Shown here one piece after another: positions 26,185 to 34,266 of a DNA stretch of 64,000 bases. This stretch comes from Streptomyces sp. NBC_01476 (GTDB lineage: Bacteria; Actinomycetota; Actinomycetes; Streptomycetales; Streptomycetaceae), in assembly GCF_036227265.1 (NCBI RefSeq), contig NZ_CP109446.1, forward strand, positions 6,465,001 through 6,529,000, in the 5' to 3' direction. Position 1 is the stretch's first letter. Each line of letters starts with the position of its first letter. A program made the position numbers and the translations under genes. A model generated the notes under the pieces. The model saw nothing but the letters and a program-made list of their open reading frames with translations, ran no database searches and was not told where the DNA came from.

Positions 26185-27156
26185 GTGACCGAGACCACCA
26201 CCACGGCGCCGGCACCAGAGGCGCCACCGCGGGCCACGTCGCTGTTCGTCAACGGCCTGTTCCCGCGCCGCCGGGCACTGGTCCTGCTGCTCGGCCTGCT
26301 CGGCGGCCTGCTGCTCGCGTACGCCTGGTCGTCCAACGTGGCGGACGACGAGATCGGCTTCAACACCGCCAACCACCTGCTCGGCCACAACGCCGTGAAC
26401 ACCCCGCTGACCGGCATCGCCACCGGCGTGCTCTTCGCCTTCGTCTCCGGTCTGGCCGGTTCCTTCACCGCCTGCAACGTGGCCGTCTTCGGCGCGGTGG
26501 GCCCGCTGGTCGGGCAGGCCGGCCTCACCCGCCGCCAGCGACTGGCCCAGACGCTGCGGCCGCTGGGCTGGGTGACGGTCGGCATGCTGCCGGTCTCCGC
26601 CGCCTACGGCGTGCTGGTCGGCCTGGTCGGCACGCACATGCCGCAGTTCTCGACCGCGGCAACCGCCGGCATCTCGCCGCGTATCGCCCAGGCGATGATC
26701 GTGTTCGGTGTCATCGGCGTGTTCATGCTGGTGCTCGGGCTGGCCGCGGCGGGCCTGATCCCGGACCCGCTGGCGGCGCTCGCCCGCCGGCGTCCCAACG
26801 CCCCGCTGGTGCTGGTCGGTGTCATGGTCGGCGGCTTCCTGATCGGCCGCCCGTACCCGCTGTTCCGCAACCTGTTCCGGCACGCGGCCGACGAGCACAA
26901 CCCGCTCTACGGGGCGGTCGCGTTCTCGCTCCAGTCCATCGGCAACATCCTGGTGATGTCGCTGCTGTTCCTGATCCTGTCCTACGGCTTCGGCCGGCCG
27001 ATCCAGCGCTGGCTGGCTGCGAAACCGGGCCGGGTGGCGACGCTGACGTCGTCCGCGTTCCTGGTGGCCGGCGCGTTCACGGTCATCTACTGGGACGTGC
27101 GGCTGCTGGGCTCGCTCGGCTACATCTGGTTCCCCAAGGCGCCCTGGAACACGTAA
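26185..27156 (+). CDS. polytopic membrane protein, CcdA/DsbD-like appearance
   Basis: A 323-residue protein with a short polar N-terminus and about seven transmembrane segments. The segment TGVLFAFVSGLAGSFTACNVAVFGAVGPL resembles the first helix pair of CcdA/DsbD thiol-redox transporters, but only one Cys is present in it, so disulfide exchange by the classical two-Cys mechanism is unlikely. Conserved-looking loop elements are HLLGHNAVNTPLTG and IGRPYPLFRNLFRHA. The GTG start has AGAGGAGAT upstream. It is divergent from unbL and ends 54 bp before a TetR gene on the other strand. It may support core-forming redox steps or export; function is unknown. Confidence 0.85.
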   Translation: MTETTTTAPAPEAPPRATSLFVNGLFPRRRALVLLLGLLGGLLLAYAWSSNVADDEIGFNTANHLLGHNAVNTPLTGIATGVLFAFVSGLAGSFTACNVAVFGAVGPLVGQAGLTRRQRLAQTLRPLGWVTVGMLPVSAAYGVLVGLVGTHMPQFSTAATAGISPRIAQAMIVFGVIGVFMLVLGLAAAGLIPDPLAALARRRPNAPLVLVGVMVGGFLIGRPYPLFRNLFRHAADEHNPLYGAVAFSLQSIGNILVMSLLFLILSYGFGRPIQRWLAAKPGRVATLTSSAFLVAGAFTVIYWDVRLLGSLGYIWFPKAPWNT

Positions 27157-27180
27157 CGGCCGCCTGCTTGCCGCCGGTTG

Positions 27181-27226
27181 ACGACGGCGGGTCCGGGCCC
27201 CGCGGGGGGCTCAGACCCGCCGTCGT
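27181..27226. terminator. bidirectional hairpin overlapping the 3' end of the TetR gene
   Basis: A perfect 13-bp stem (27181-27193 with 27214-27226) with a 20-base G+C-rich loop that can itself fold. The right arm lies in the last codons of the TetR gene. Located between the convergent membrane-protein and TetR genes. Confidence 0.7.
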
Positions 27227-27852
27227 GCTGCTCGGGCCACCGACTCCAGGGCCCGCTGCGGATCGTCCCCGGCGCCCAGGATCATGCCGCACACCTGCGC
27301 CTCGAAGCAGACGTCGGCGGTGTTGGGCTCGATCAGGTAGCCGCCGAGGTCCAGGGTGACCAGGCCGTGCAGGGCGATCCAGAGCTGGTGGGCGACCAGT
27401 TCGGGGTCGGAGGGCCGGAAGCGGTCGGCCGCGACGCAGCGCTTGACCGCCCCCACGAGTACGTCCAGGGTGTACCGGCCGTGCTGCCGGTCGGCGTCGG
27501 TGAGCGAGAAACCGCTCAGGCTCGACCCGCCGAACATCACGTTGTAAAGGTGCCAGTGCTCGCGGGCGTTGGCGCGGTAGGCCCAGCCGAGGGCGACCAC
27601 GTCGGCGACCGGGTCGTCGCTCTCCCCGACCGCACCGAGCCTGCTGCTGAGCAGCATGAAGCCCTCGCGGACCATGGCCCGCACCAGGTCGTCCATGCCG
27701 CCGAAATGCGTGTAGACCGCCATGGTCGAGGTGCCCACGATGGCCGCCAGCTTGCGGGTGGACAGCGCGGCCGGTCCCTCTTCGCTGAGCAACTTGGCGG
27801 CGGCGTCGATCAGTTGGGCACTGAGATTCGGGTCGACCCGGCGTGGACTCAC
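27211..27852 (-). CDS. TetR-family regulator, divergent from the carotenoid-cleavage-type oxygenase
   Basis: A 213-residue regulator. The N-terminal HTH is IDAAAKLLSEEGPAALSTRKLAAIVGTSTMAVYTHFGGMDDLV, with recognition helix TSTMAVYTHF. The C-terminal domain has WHLYNVMFGG and LVAHQLWIALHGLVTLDLGG, matching the TetR_C_33/WHG-type ligand domain. GTG start with AAGG just upstream. The divergent gene 77 bp away encodes an oxygenase, and the short space contains a perfect GTTATATAAC palindrome, so this TetR very probably represses that promoter and its own. Confidence 0.92.
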   Translation of the reverse strand: MSPRRVDPNLSAQLIDAAAKLLSEEGPAALSTRKLAAIVGTSTMAVYTHFGGMDDLVRAMVREGFMLLSSRLGAVGESDDPVADVVALGWAYRANAREHWHLYNVMFGGSSLSGFSLTDADRQHGRYTLDVLVGAVKRCVAADRFRPSDPELVAHQLWIALHGLVTLDLGGYLIEPNTADVCFEAQVCGMILGAGDDPQRALESVARAARRRV

Positions 27853-27875
27853 CCTTGACAGTATGGCAGCCGGCT

Positions 27876-27905
27876 GTGACGCTTTCCATGACGGCGTTAT
27901 ATAAC
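27876..27905 (+). promoter_or_regulatory. oxygenase-gene promoter with TetR-type operator
   Basis: A candidate -35 GTGACG (27876-27881) and -10 TATAAC (27900-27905) are 18 bp apart. The -10 is embedded in the perfect 10-bp palindrome GTTATATAAC (27896-27905), the usual place for repression by a TetR dimer. The AAGGAGG ribosome binding site follows at 27917-27923. Confidence 0.5.
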
Positions 27906-27928
27906 AGTGCTATTCGAAGGAGGCGGCC

Positions 27929-29329
27929 ATGCCTCGCACCACTGGTCACACGCCCGAAGGACACCTTCCCGGCGGATTTCCGCACCGCACGGCGCACCTC
28001 CTCGAACGCGGCTACCAGCCGGTGTCCGCCGAGACCGAGCACACCGCGCTGACCGTGCACGGCACCCTGCCCCCCGCGCTCGACGGCACCTTCCTGCGGA
28101 TCGGGGCGAACGCCCGGGGCGCCCACGACCCCGCGGTGGACCATTCCTTCGGCGCCGCCGGCATGGTGCACGGGCTGCGCCTGGGCGACGGCCGGGCGCA
28201 CTGGTACCGCAACCGCTGGCTGCGTGGTGACGCGATCAGCCGCGCGCTCGGCGAGCTGCCCACCCCCGGCCCGCGCCACGGCGCGGACGACAACGTCAAC
28301 GCCAACCTGGTCCGGCATGCCGGCCGTACGCTGGCCGTCACCGACGGCGGCGCCCTGCCGCTCGTCATCGACTCCGGCCTGCGCACCCTCGCCCGCACCG
28401 ACTTCGACGGCACCCTGCCCGGCGGATTCTGCGCGCATCCCCTCACCGACCCGGTCACCGGCGAACTCCACGCGGTCGCCGCCGGCCAGACGGACGATGA
28501 GGTGCTCCTGCTCACCGTCGACGTCGAGGGCCGGGTGCGCGGCGCGTCGCCCGTCCCGGTCAAGGGCCGGCCCTGGATGCACTCCTTCGCCCTCACCGAA
28601 CGCCACACCGTGCTCTTCGACCTGCCGGTGGCCTACGACGCCGCCGAGGCGCGGGCCGGCTCACCCGTGCCCTACTCCTGGCAGGGCGACCGCGACGCCA
28701 GGATCGGCATCGTGCCCCGCGGCCGGAGCGAGGCGACCGCGCTGTGGCTGGAGGTCTCACCCTGCTTCGTCTTCCACCCGGTCAACGCCTTCGAGGACGC
28801 CGACGGCCGCATCACCGTGGACGTGATCCGGCACGAGCGGGCCTTCGACCGGGACCGGCTGCACCCCAGCGAGTCGGCGCCCACCTTGTGGCGCTGGACC
28901 CTCGACCCGCGCGAGGGCGCTGTGGTGGAACGGCAACTGGACGACCGCGTGCAGGAATTCCCGCGGATCGACGAACGGCGCACCGGGCTGCCCCACCGCT
29001 ACGCCTTCACCGTCGAACTCGACCCGGAGCAGGGCGCGGCGCTCTGCGGCCCGGCGCTGCTGCGGCACGACCACGTCAGCGGGCGCGCCGACCGCCACGC
29101 CTTCACCGGCGGGCGGACGGCCGGCGAAGGCGTCTTCGTGCCGCGTGACGCGCTGGCGCCGGAGGCCGACGGGTGGCTGCTGACGCTGGTGTACGACCCT
29201 GCCACCGACCGCAGCGAACTGCACGTGCTGGACACCGCGGACTTCACCGGGGAGCCGGCCGCGGTGGTGCAGCTGCCGATGCGGGTGCCGCACGGCTTCC
29301 ACGCGCTGTGGGTGGCGGGGGAGTGGTGA
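27929..29329 (+). CDS. carotenoid-cleavage-dioxygenase family enzyme (lignostilbene/isoeugenol-type?)
   Basis: A 466-residue seven-bladed propeller oxygenase (RPE65/CCO family). The four Fe-binding histidines are visible: His170 in CAHPLTDPVTGEL, His218 in WMHSFALTERHTVLFDLPV, His283 in FHPVNAFEDADG and His458 in VPHGFHALWV. Family members cleave a C=C double bond of carotenoids, stilbenes or phenylpropenes with O2, giving two carbonyl products. Nearby hydroxycinnamoyl-CoA lyase and CoA ligase genes favour an aromatic substrate (stilbene, vinylphenol or isoeugenol type), but carotenoids cannot be excluded from sequence alone. Strong RBS AAGGAGG. The 3' end overlaps the convergent TetR gene by 86 bp. 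Confidence 0.92.
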   Translation: MPRTTGHTPEGHLPGGFPHRTAHLLERGYQPVSAETEHTALTVHGTLPPALDGTFLRIGANARGAHDPAVDHSFGAAGMVHGLRLGDGRAHWYRNRWLRGDAISRALGELPTPGPRHGADDNVNANLVRHAGRTLAVTDGGALPLVIDSGLRTLARTDFDGTLPGGFCAHPLTDPVTGELHAVAAGQTDDEVLLLTVDVEGRVRGASPVPVKGRPWMHSFALTERHTVLFDLPVAYDAAEARAGSPVPYSWQGDRDARIGIVPRGRSEATALWLEVSPCFVFHPVNAFEDADGRITVDVIRHERAFDRDRLHPSESAPTLWRWTLDPREGAVVERQLDDRVQEFPRIDERRTGLPHRYAFTVELDPEQGAALCGPALLRHDHVSGRADRHAFTGGRTAGEGVFVPRDALAPEADGWLLTLVYDPATDRSELHVLDTADFTGEPAAVVQLPMRVPHGFHALWVAGEW

Positions 29330-29861
29330 TCGCCGGACCGGCCGAAGCGGTACCGCCTTCCCCACGCCGCTTTCGGCGGCCGGGGTCCAACGCGGTGACC
29401 GTGCTCAGCAGCAGCACGCGGCCGAACAACCCCTCCAGCGCCGGTGCGGGCAGGCCGGTGGCGGCAGCGACCGTCCTTCGCAGCCGCGCCCACTGCCGGG
29501 CGGCGGCGGCGTGGATCACCGCGTCCGAGGCCGCCGCGGCGTGCACCTGGGCCTGCAGCGCGAACACGTAGTCCTCCTGGACCAGTTGGCGCCAGGCGCG
29601 CTCGCCCGCCAGCAGCGCCTGTGTCCCGGCCGCCCCGTCGCTCGCTTCCCGGAATGCCTGTTCGGCGCGCGTCGTACCGTGGTCGGCCGCGGCCAGGAAC
29701 AGGTCGCGCTTGCTGGCGAAAAGCCGGAACAGATACGGCTGCGAGACGCCGGAGCGCGCGGCGATCGACTCGGTCGAGGTCCCCTGGAAGCCGCCACGGG
29801 CGAATTCCTCGGCCGCCATCCGTACCATCAGGGCCCGTCTTTCGGGCGCGCTCATCCGCAT
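29244..29861 (-). CDS. TetR-family regulator
   Basis: A 205-residue regulator with the N-terminal HTH MAAEEFARGGFQGTSTESIAARSGVSQPYLFRLFASKRDLF, a standard TetR_N. The C-terminal 100 residues are helical and end in a disordered Pro/Ala-rich tail (ITTPPPPTARGSRAAPAS), which overlaps the oxygenase gene on the opposite strand. The start at 29861 is chosen because GGAGGTG lies about seven bases upstream. It is divergent from the hydratase/lyase gene at 30124, so it probably represses the lyase-ligase operon in response to an aromatic or CoA-thioester effector. Confidence 0.88.
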   Translation of the reverse strand: MRMSAPERRALMVRMAAEEFARGGFQGTSTESIAARSGVSQPYLFRLFASKRDLFLAAADHGTTRAEQAFREASDGAAGTQALLAGERAWRQLVQEDYVFALQAQVHAAAASDAVIHAAAARQWARLRRTVAAATGLPAPALEGLFGRVLLLSTVTALDPGRRKRRGEGGTASAGPAITTPPPPTARGSRAAPASAAAPPRPAPR

Positions 29862-30123
29862 CGGCACCCACCTCCCGGACCGAGCTTCGCAGGGGCGGGA
29901 CGCCCCGCCTTCTCCCGTACTGCCGAACTCCGCAGCGCCGCCGCCGGCGTTGCCTGTGCCACCGGCCCGGACGGGGCTCCCAAAAGCGCCGGGCAGTCCC
30001 AGGGCAGGGGCGCCCCATGGGGCCGGGTGGGTCTGCGGCTCGGCATCTTGCGAGAAGTCCCGCTGAGCGAAGGCGTGCAACGCTCGATCGTGCGAATTGC
30101 GTCCTGACAGAAAGGGTCGGAAA

Positions 30124-30948
30124 GTGATCACCTTCGAGACGGTGAACCTTGAGATCGAAGGCCCCCGGGCCACGGTCCATCTGAATCGGCCGGACAAGAA
30201 GAACGCGATGAACCCGCAGATGCACCAGGACATGAACAAGGTCCTGGACGCAATCGAAGAGGACGGCGGAGTGCGAGCCGTCGTGGTGACCGGAAGCGGG
30301 GACAGCTTCAGTGCCGGAATGGACTTGGAGGAGTGCTTCCTCAAGCCTTTCGACGACCCGCAGGTGTTCTACCGGACCAATCTCGTCGCGCTGAAGTGGT
30401 TCCAGCGGCTGAAGGCGTTCGATGCGGTCACCATCGCCAAGGTGAACGGCTTCGCCTTCGGCGGCGGGTTCCTGGTGACCGGCCTGTGCGACCTCGCCGT
30501 GGCGGACGAGACCGCCCTGTTCGGTCTGTCGGAGATCAACTTCGGCATCTTCCCGGCCGGCGGCGCCACTTGGGCGGCGACCCACAATCTGGCCCGCAAG
30601 CAGGCCCTGTACTACATCCTCACGGGTGACACCATGACCGGCGCCGAGGCCGAGCGGCACGGCCTGGTCAACAAGGCCGTGCCGGCCGACCGATTGGACG
30701 AGGAGGTCGACAAGCTGGTCAAGAAGATCGTCCGGAAGAACCCGGTCACCCTGGCGCTGGCCAAGCAGGTCTACGAGCGCACCACGTTCCTCGACCTCCC
30801 GGCCGCCATCGACTACGACCAGGCCAAGCTCTGGGAGCTGTCCCGGCTCAGCGGCAACGAGTGGATCAACGTGGCGCTGAAGCAGTTCGAGAAGCGCAGC
30901 TTCCAGCCGGGGCTGAGCACCTACGCCCGAGCGGAAGCCACGTCGTGA
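30124..30948 (+). CDS. ech: p-hydroxycinnamoyl-CoA hydratase/lyase (feruloyl-CoA hydratase/aldolase)
   Basis: A 274-residue crotonase-fold enzyme. It resembles Pseudomonas HCHL rather than beta-oxidation hydratases: AGMDLEECF, GFAFGGGFLVTGLCDLAVADE, GLSEINFGIFPAGGATWAA, QALYYILTGDTMTGAEAERHGLVN and the C-terminal KQFEKRSFQPGLSTYAR all align by eye with HCHL. HCHL hydrates feruloyl- or coumaroyl-CoA and cleaves it retro-aldolically to the aromatic aldehyde plus acetyl-CoA. The Glu of GLSEIN is the expected catalytic acid, and a Tyr in AAIDYDQAKLW fits the HCHL-specific Tyr. GTG start. The stop overlaps the CoA-ligase start (GTGA), supporting a paired function. Confidence 0.9.
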   Translation: MITFETVNLEIEGPRATVHLNRPDKKNAMNPQMHQDMNKVLDAIEEDGGVRAVVVTGSGDSFSAGMDLEECFLKPFDDPQVFYRTNLVALKWFQRLKAFDAVTIAKVNGFAFGGGFLVTGLCDLAVADETALFGLSEINFGIFPAGGATWAATHNLARKQALYYILTGDTMTGAEAERHGLVNKAVPADRLDEEVDKLVKKIVRKNPVTLALAKQVYERTTFLDLPAAIDYDQAKLWELSRLSGNEWINVALKQFEKRSFQPGLSTYARAEATS

Positions 30949-32498
30949 TCTTCACCGGACCCCGTCCGGGCGTCCCCGTTCCGGATGTCTCCCTCACCGA
31001 CTTCGTTCTGGAGCGCGCTGAGCAGTACGGCGACACCACCGCGACGGTCGACATCGCCGGCAACCGGGCCTGCACCTACGCGGAACTGGCGAAGGCGGTA
31101 CGGCGTGCCGCCGCGGGCCTGCGGGCCCGCGGCTTCAACCGCGGCGACGTGCTGGCGATTCTCTCGCCGAACGTGCCCGAGTACCCGATCGCCTTCCACG
31201 CCGCCGCACTCGCGGGTGGCGCCGTGGTCGTGCTCAACCCGCTCGACACGCCGGACGACCTTGTCGGACTCCTCAACGAAGCCACCGCCCGGGTGCTCGT
31301 CGCGGGACCCGCTGAGGCGGCCAAGGCGATCGCGCTCCAGTCTCGTACCAAGGTCCAGGAGGTGGTGGTGTTCGGCGAAGAGCCGGGCGCGACACCCTTC
31401 TCCGCTCTGCTCTGCGAGGAGGAACCGCCACCCGCGCCGGTCGTCACCCCCGCGCGGGACGTCGTTGCGGTGCTCCACTCGAGCGGGAGCACCGGGTATC
31501 CCAAGGGAGTGCTGCTGACACACCGGAACATGGTCGCCAATGTGCTCCAGACCAGCCTGGTGGCACCACTTGTCCAGGGGGAGAAGGTGCTCGCCGTTCC
31601 GCCGTTCCATCACGCCTTCGGGCTGATCATGACGCTGAACGCCAGCCTCCTCCAGGGTGCGACGCTTGTCACCATGGAGCGGTTCGACCCCGAGGCGTAT
31701 CTGCGCGCGATCCAGGAGCACCGGATCAGCCGGCTCTACATCGTGCCGACTATCGCGGTGCTGCTCGCCCGCAGCCCGCTGGTCGACCGCTTCGACCTCT
31801 CCTCGCTCCGCTCGGCCGTCTCCGGCGGCGCCGCGCTCGACCCGGAGGTGGCACGTCAGGTTCGCGACCGCACCGGGCTCCGGATAGGCCAGGGCTACGG
31901 GCTCACCGAGGGAATGGTCTCCTTCATGCAGGTGGAGGACGCCGAGCCGAACGGATCGGTCGGAGTGCCCACTCCCAACATCGAGTGCAAGATCGTCGAC
32001 ATCACCACCGGGGAAGCGCTCGGTCCGCACCACCGGGGCGAGGTGCTGATCCGGGGGCCGCACGTGATGCTGGGTTATCTCGACGCGGAGGAGGCCACGC
32101 GCAAGGTGCTGGAGCCGGACGGTTTTCTGCACACCGGGGATCTCGGCTACTTCGACGAGAACGAGGAGCTCTTCCTGGTCGACCGGATCAAGGAGCTCAT
32201 CAAGTACAAGGGCCAACAGGTCTCTCCGGTCGAACTGGAGGCCGTCCTGATGGCCCATCCGAAGGTCGCCGACGCGGCCGTGGTCGGGGTGCCGGACGAA
32301 GAGGCCAGCGAACTGCCGAAGGGCATCGTGGTGGCCCGGGAGCCCGTCACCGCCGAGGAACTGATGGCCTTCGTGGCGGAGCGGGTGGCGCCTTACAAGA
32401 AAATCCGCCGCATTGAATTCGTCGAACAGATTCCCCGCACCCCGGTCGGGAAGATAGAGCGCCGCGCCCTCAAGAAGCGCGAAATTGTGGCTGGTTGA
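30945..32498 (+). CDS. fcs: 4-coumarate/feruloyl-CoA ligase-type acyl-CoA synthetase
   Basis: A 517-residue ANL-superfamily enzyme. The P-loop-like A3 motif is LHSSGSTGYPKGVLLTHRN. The adenylate-binding A5 region is QGYGLTEGMVSFMQ. The hinge region includes GFLHTGDLGYFDENEELFLVDRIKELIKYKGQQVSP, and the catalytic Lys is in PRTPVGKIERRALKK. This is close to plant-like 4CL and bacterial Fcs enzymes, which activate hydroxycinnamic acids with ATP and CoA. Overlap with the hydratase/lyase gene argues that it feeds feruloyl- or coumaroyl-CoA directly to that enzyme. An alternative role, loading an aryl acid for enediyne decoration, is possible but less direct. Confidence 0.9.
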   Translation: MIFTGPRPGVPVPDVSLTDFVLERAEQYGDTTATVDIAGNRACTYAELAKAVRRAAAGLRARGFNRGDVLAILSPNVPEYPIAFHAAALAGGAVVVLNPLDTPDDLVGLLNEATARVLVAGPAEAAKAIALQSRTKVQEVVVFGEEPGATPFSALLCEEEPPPAPVVTPARDVVAVLHSSGSTGYPKGVLLTHRNMVANVLQTSLVAPLVQGEKVLAVPPFHHAFGLIMTLNASLLQGATLVTMERFDPEAYLRAIQEHRISRLYIVPTIAVLLARSPLVDRFDLSSLRSAVSGGAALDPEVARQVRDRTGLRIGQGYGLTEGMVSFMQVEDAEPNGSVGVPTPNIECKIVDITTGEALGPHHRGEVLIRGPHVMLGYLDAEEATRKVLEPDGFLHTGDLGYFDENEELFLVDRIKELIKYKGQQVSPVELEAVLMAHPKVADAAVVGVPDEEASELPKGIVVAREPVTAEELMAFVAERVAPYKKIRRIEFVEQIPRTPVGKIERRALKKREIVAG

Positions 32499-32640
32499 CC
32501 GACGGCCCGCGCCATATGGTCAATTTCGGAGAAGAAGTTCTCTGGAATCGATGACATCCTGGACATCAGAATGGACTTTCGATCGGTCGGCGATATGACG
32601 GGAGACCGGAATTGTCGCCGTCATTTCTGAAGGAGATCTG

Positions 32641-33339
32641 ATGGGCCTTCCGGAAGTAGTTTCCAGGGAAGAATGGCTGGTGGCACGTAAGGAGTTGCTG
32701 GAAAAGGAGAAGGAGGTCACCAAGGCGCGCGACGAGATCGCCGCCGAGCGCCGGCGACTGCCCATGGTGCGGGTCGAGAAGGACTACCGGTTCGTGGGGC
32801 CGGAAGGAGAGCGCTCGATACTCGATCTTTTCGAGGGGCGCCGTCAACTGATCGTTCGCCACTTCATGTTCGGGCCGGAGGCGACGGAAGGCTGCATCGG
32901 CTGCTCGATGCAGGCGGACAGCGTCGGCGAACTCGCCCACATGTGGGCCCGCGACACCACCTTCGTGATGGTCTCACTGGCGGACCAGGAGCGGCTGGCG
33001 GCGTTCAAGGCCCGGATGGGCTGGAAGATCCCCTGGTACACCGCCGTCGGCGAGGAGTTCAACCGCGACTACGAGGTGACCACCGACCAGGGCGAATCCC
33101 CCGGAGTGAGCGCGTTCGTCCGCGAGGGGGACCAGGTCTTCCACACCTACTCGATCTTCGACCGCGGTGGGGACATCTTCAAGAGCTTCTACAACTACCT
33201 GGACATCACGGTCCTCGGGCGACAGGAGGAGCAGCTCGAACACCCCTGGGACTGGTGGCGGTTCAAGGACAGCTACGAGGACCTGAACGCGGCCGGTCCC
33301 GGCGGCAACTGGTGGAACGGCACTCGGTTCCAGTCGTAG
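32641..33339 (+). CDS. DUF899 thioredoxin-fold protein
   Basis: A 232-residue protein. The N-terminal helix MGLPEVVSREEWLVARKELLEKEKEVTKARDEIAAERRRLPMV is the DUF899 hallmark. The core has GPEATEGCIGCSMQADS, with a CxxC-like pair where thioredoxin-fold proteins have their redox centre, and GMGWKIPWYTAVGEEFNRDYEV. The C-terminal segment HPWDWWRFKDSY is also typical. No reaction is established for the family. Strong RBS GAAGGAGATCTG. A 142-bp AT-richer leader separates it from the CoA ligase, so it may have its own promoter. It is the last gene before a strong terminator. Confidence 0.9.
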   Translation: MGLPEVVSREEWLVARKELLEKEKEVTKARDEIAAERRRLPMVRVEKDYRFVGPEGERSILDLFEGRRQLIVRHFMFGPEATEGCIGCSMQADSVGELAHMWARDTTFVMVSLADQERLAAFKARMGWKIPWYTAVGEEFNRDYEVTTDQGESPGVSAFVREGDQVFHTYSIFDRGGDIFKSFYNYLDITVLGRQEEQLEHPWDWWRFKDSYEDLNAAGPGGNWWNGTRFQS

Positions 33340-33357
33340 TGGCGTTCTCCGCACCCC

Positions 33358-33390
33358 GTGTGCCGCCCGCCGATCCGGCGGGCGGCACAC
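33358..33390 (+). terminator. intrinsic hairpin after DUF899 gene
   Basis: A perfect 14-bp stem (33358-33371 with 33377-33390) with loop GATCC, starting 18 bp past the stop codon. Confidence 0.85.
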
Positions 33391-33421
33391 ACGTGAACGG
33401 CCCCGGTCCCCAACCGGCGAA

Positions 33422-33438
33422 CCGTCATAGTGACGGTC
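33422..33438. promoter_or_regulatory. palindrome ACCGTCA-TAG-TGACGGT upstream of SDR gene
   Basis: Perfect 7-bp arms with a 3-bp centre, 69 bp before the SDR ATG. The size and symmetry fit an operator for a TetR-, GntR- or MarR-type dimer. The regulator is unknown. Confidence 0.45.
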
Positions 33439-33506
33439 TGTCAGTGGGTACCGGGCATCCGCACCGGCTCTCCGCCGGTGCGGCACCGACGAGTTGGAGG
33501 ATCCCG

Positions 33507-34253
33507 ATGAGCGACCTGTCCGGCCGGACCACGATTGTCGTCGGGGCCGGCCGCGGCCTCGGCCGGGGCGTCGCCTCGGCCCTTGCTGAGGCCGGTGCCC
33601 CGGTGGTGGCGGTGTCCCGAACCGTGACCGACTTCCCCGAGCCGGCCAACGGGTCAGGAGCCATCCGGACGGAGACCGCCGACGCCGGCGACCCGTCCGC
33701 CGTGGCCGACCTGATCGACCGTCATCAGCCCACGGGCATCGTGGTGGTGGCCGGCGCGAGCCTGTACATGCGTCCCCTGCAGCAGCACACCTGGGAGAGC
33801 TTCTCCGCGCACTGGCACAGCGATGTCAGGATCTCCTTCCACTGGGTACGCGAGGTCTTGCTCACACCGCTGCGCCCCGGCAGTCGCGTGGTGGTGTTCG
33901 GCAGCGGCGCGGCACTGGCCGGATCGCCGCTGAGCGGGGGCTACGCCGGCGCCAAGGCCACCCAGCGCTTCATCACCGCCTACGCCCAGCAGGAGGCGGA
34001 ACGGGCCGGCCTGGACATCGCCTTCACTGTGGTGATGCCCCGGATGACGCCGTCGACCGCCTTCGGCCGTTCCGCGGTCAGGGCGTATGCGGCGCGCAGC
34101 GGGGTGCCCGAGGAGGAGTTCGTGCGGAAGATGGGACCGGTGCTCACCCCGGAGGGCGCCGGCGCCGCGGTCGTGGAGCTGCTGACCGTGGATGCCTCCT
34201 CACTCGCGCCCGGCTACCTGCTGACCGGTGCGGGGCTGCGGAGGGCGGACTGA
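33507..34253 (+). CDS. short-chain dehydrogenase/reductase
   Basis: A 248-residue SDR. The cofactor loop is VVGAGRGLGRGVASAL, replacing the usual TGxxxGIG; the active site is FGSGAALAGSPLSGGYAGAKATQRF, with Ser and YxxxK. The NAG motif is replaced by VVVAGASLYMRP. The C-terminus (MPRMTPSTAFGRSAV and GYLLTGAGLRRAD) resembles divergent SDRs whose substrates are unknown. RBS GTTGGAGGATCCCG. It is a single-gene transcript bracketed by a palindrome upstream and a strong bidirectional terminator downstream. Confidence 0.88.
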   Translation: MSDLSGRTTIVVGAGRGLGRGVASALAEAGAPVVAVSRTVTDFPEPANGSGAIRTETADAGDPSAVADLIDRHQPTGIVVVAGASLYMRPLQQHTWESFSAHWHSDVRISFHWVREVLLTPLRPGSRVVVFGSGAALAGSPLSGGYAGAKATQRFITAYAQQEAERAGLDIAFTVVMPRMTPSTAFGRSAVRAYAARSGVPEEEFVRKMGPVLTPEGAGAAVVELLTVDASSLAPGYLLTGAGLRRAD

Positions 34254-34266
34254 GGCCCGCAGCACA

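Noticed and set aside
30124..30948. Ordinary beta-oxidation enoyl-CoA hydratase
   Set aside because: Motifs and C-terminus match hydroxycinnamoyl-CoA hydratase/lyase, and the overlapping CoA ligase supports that.
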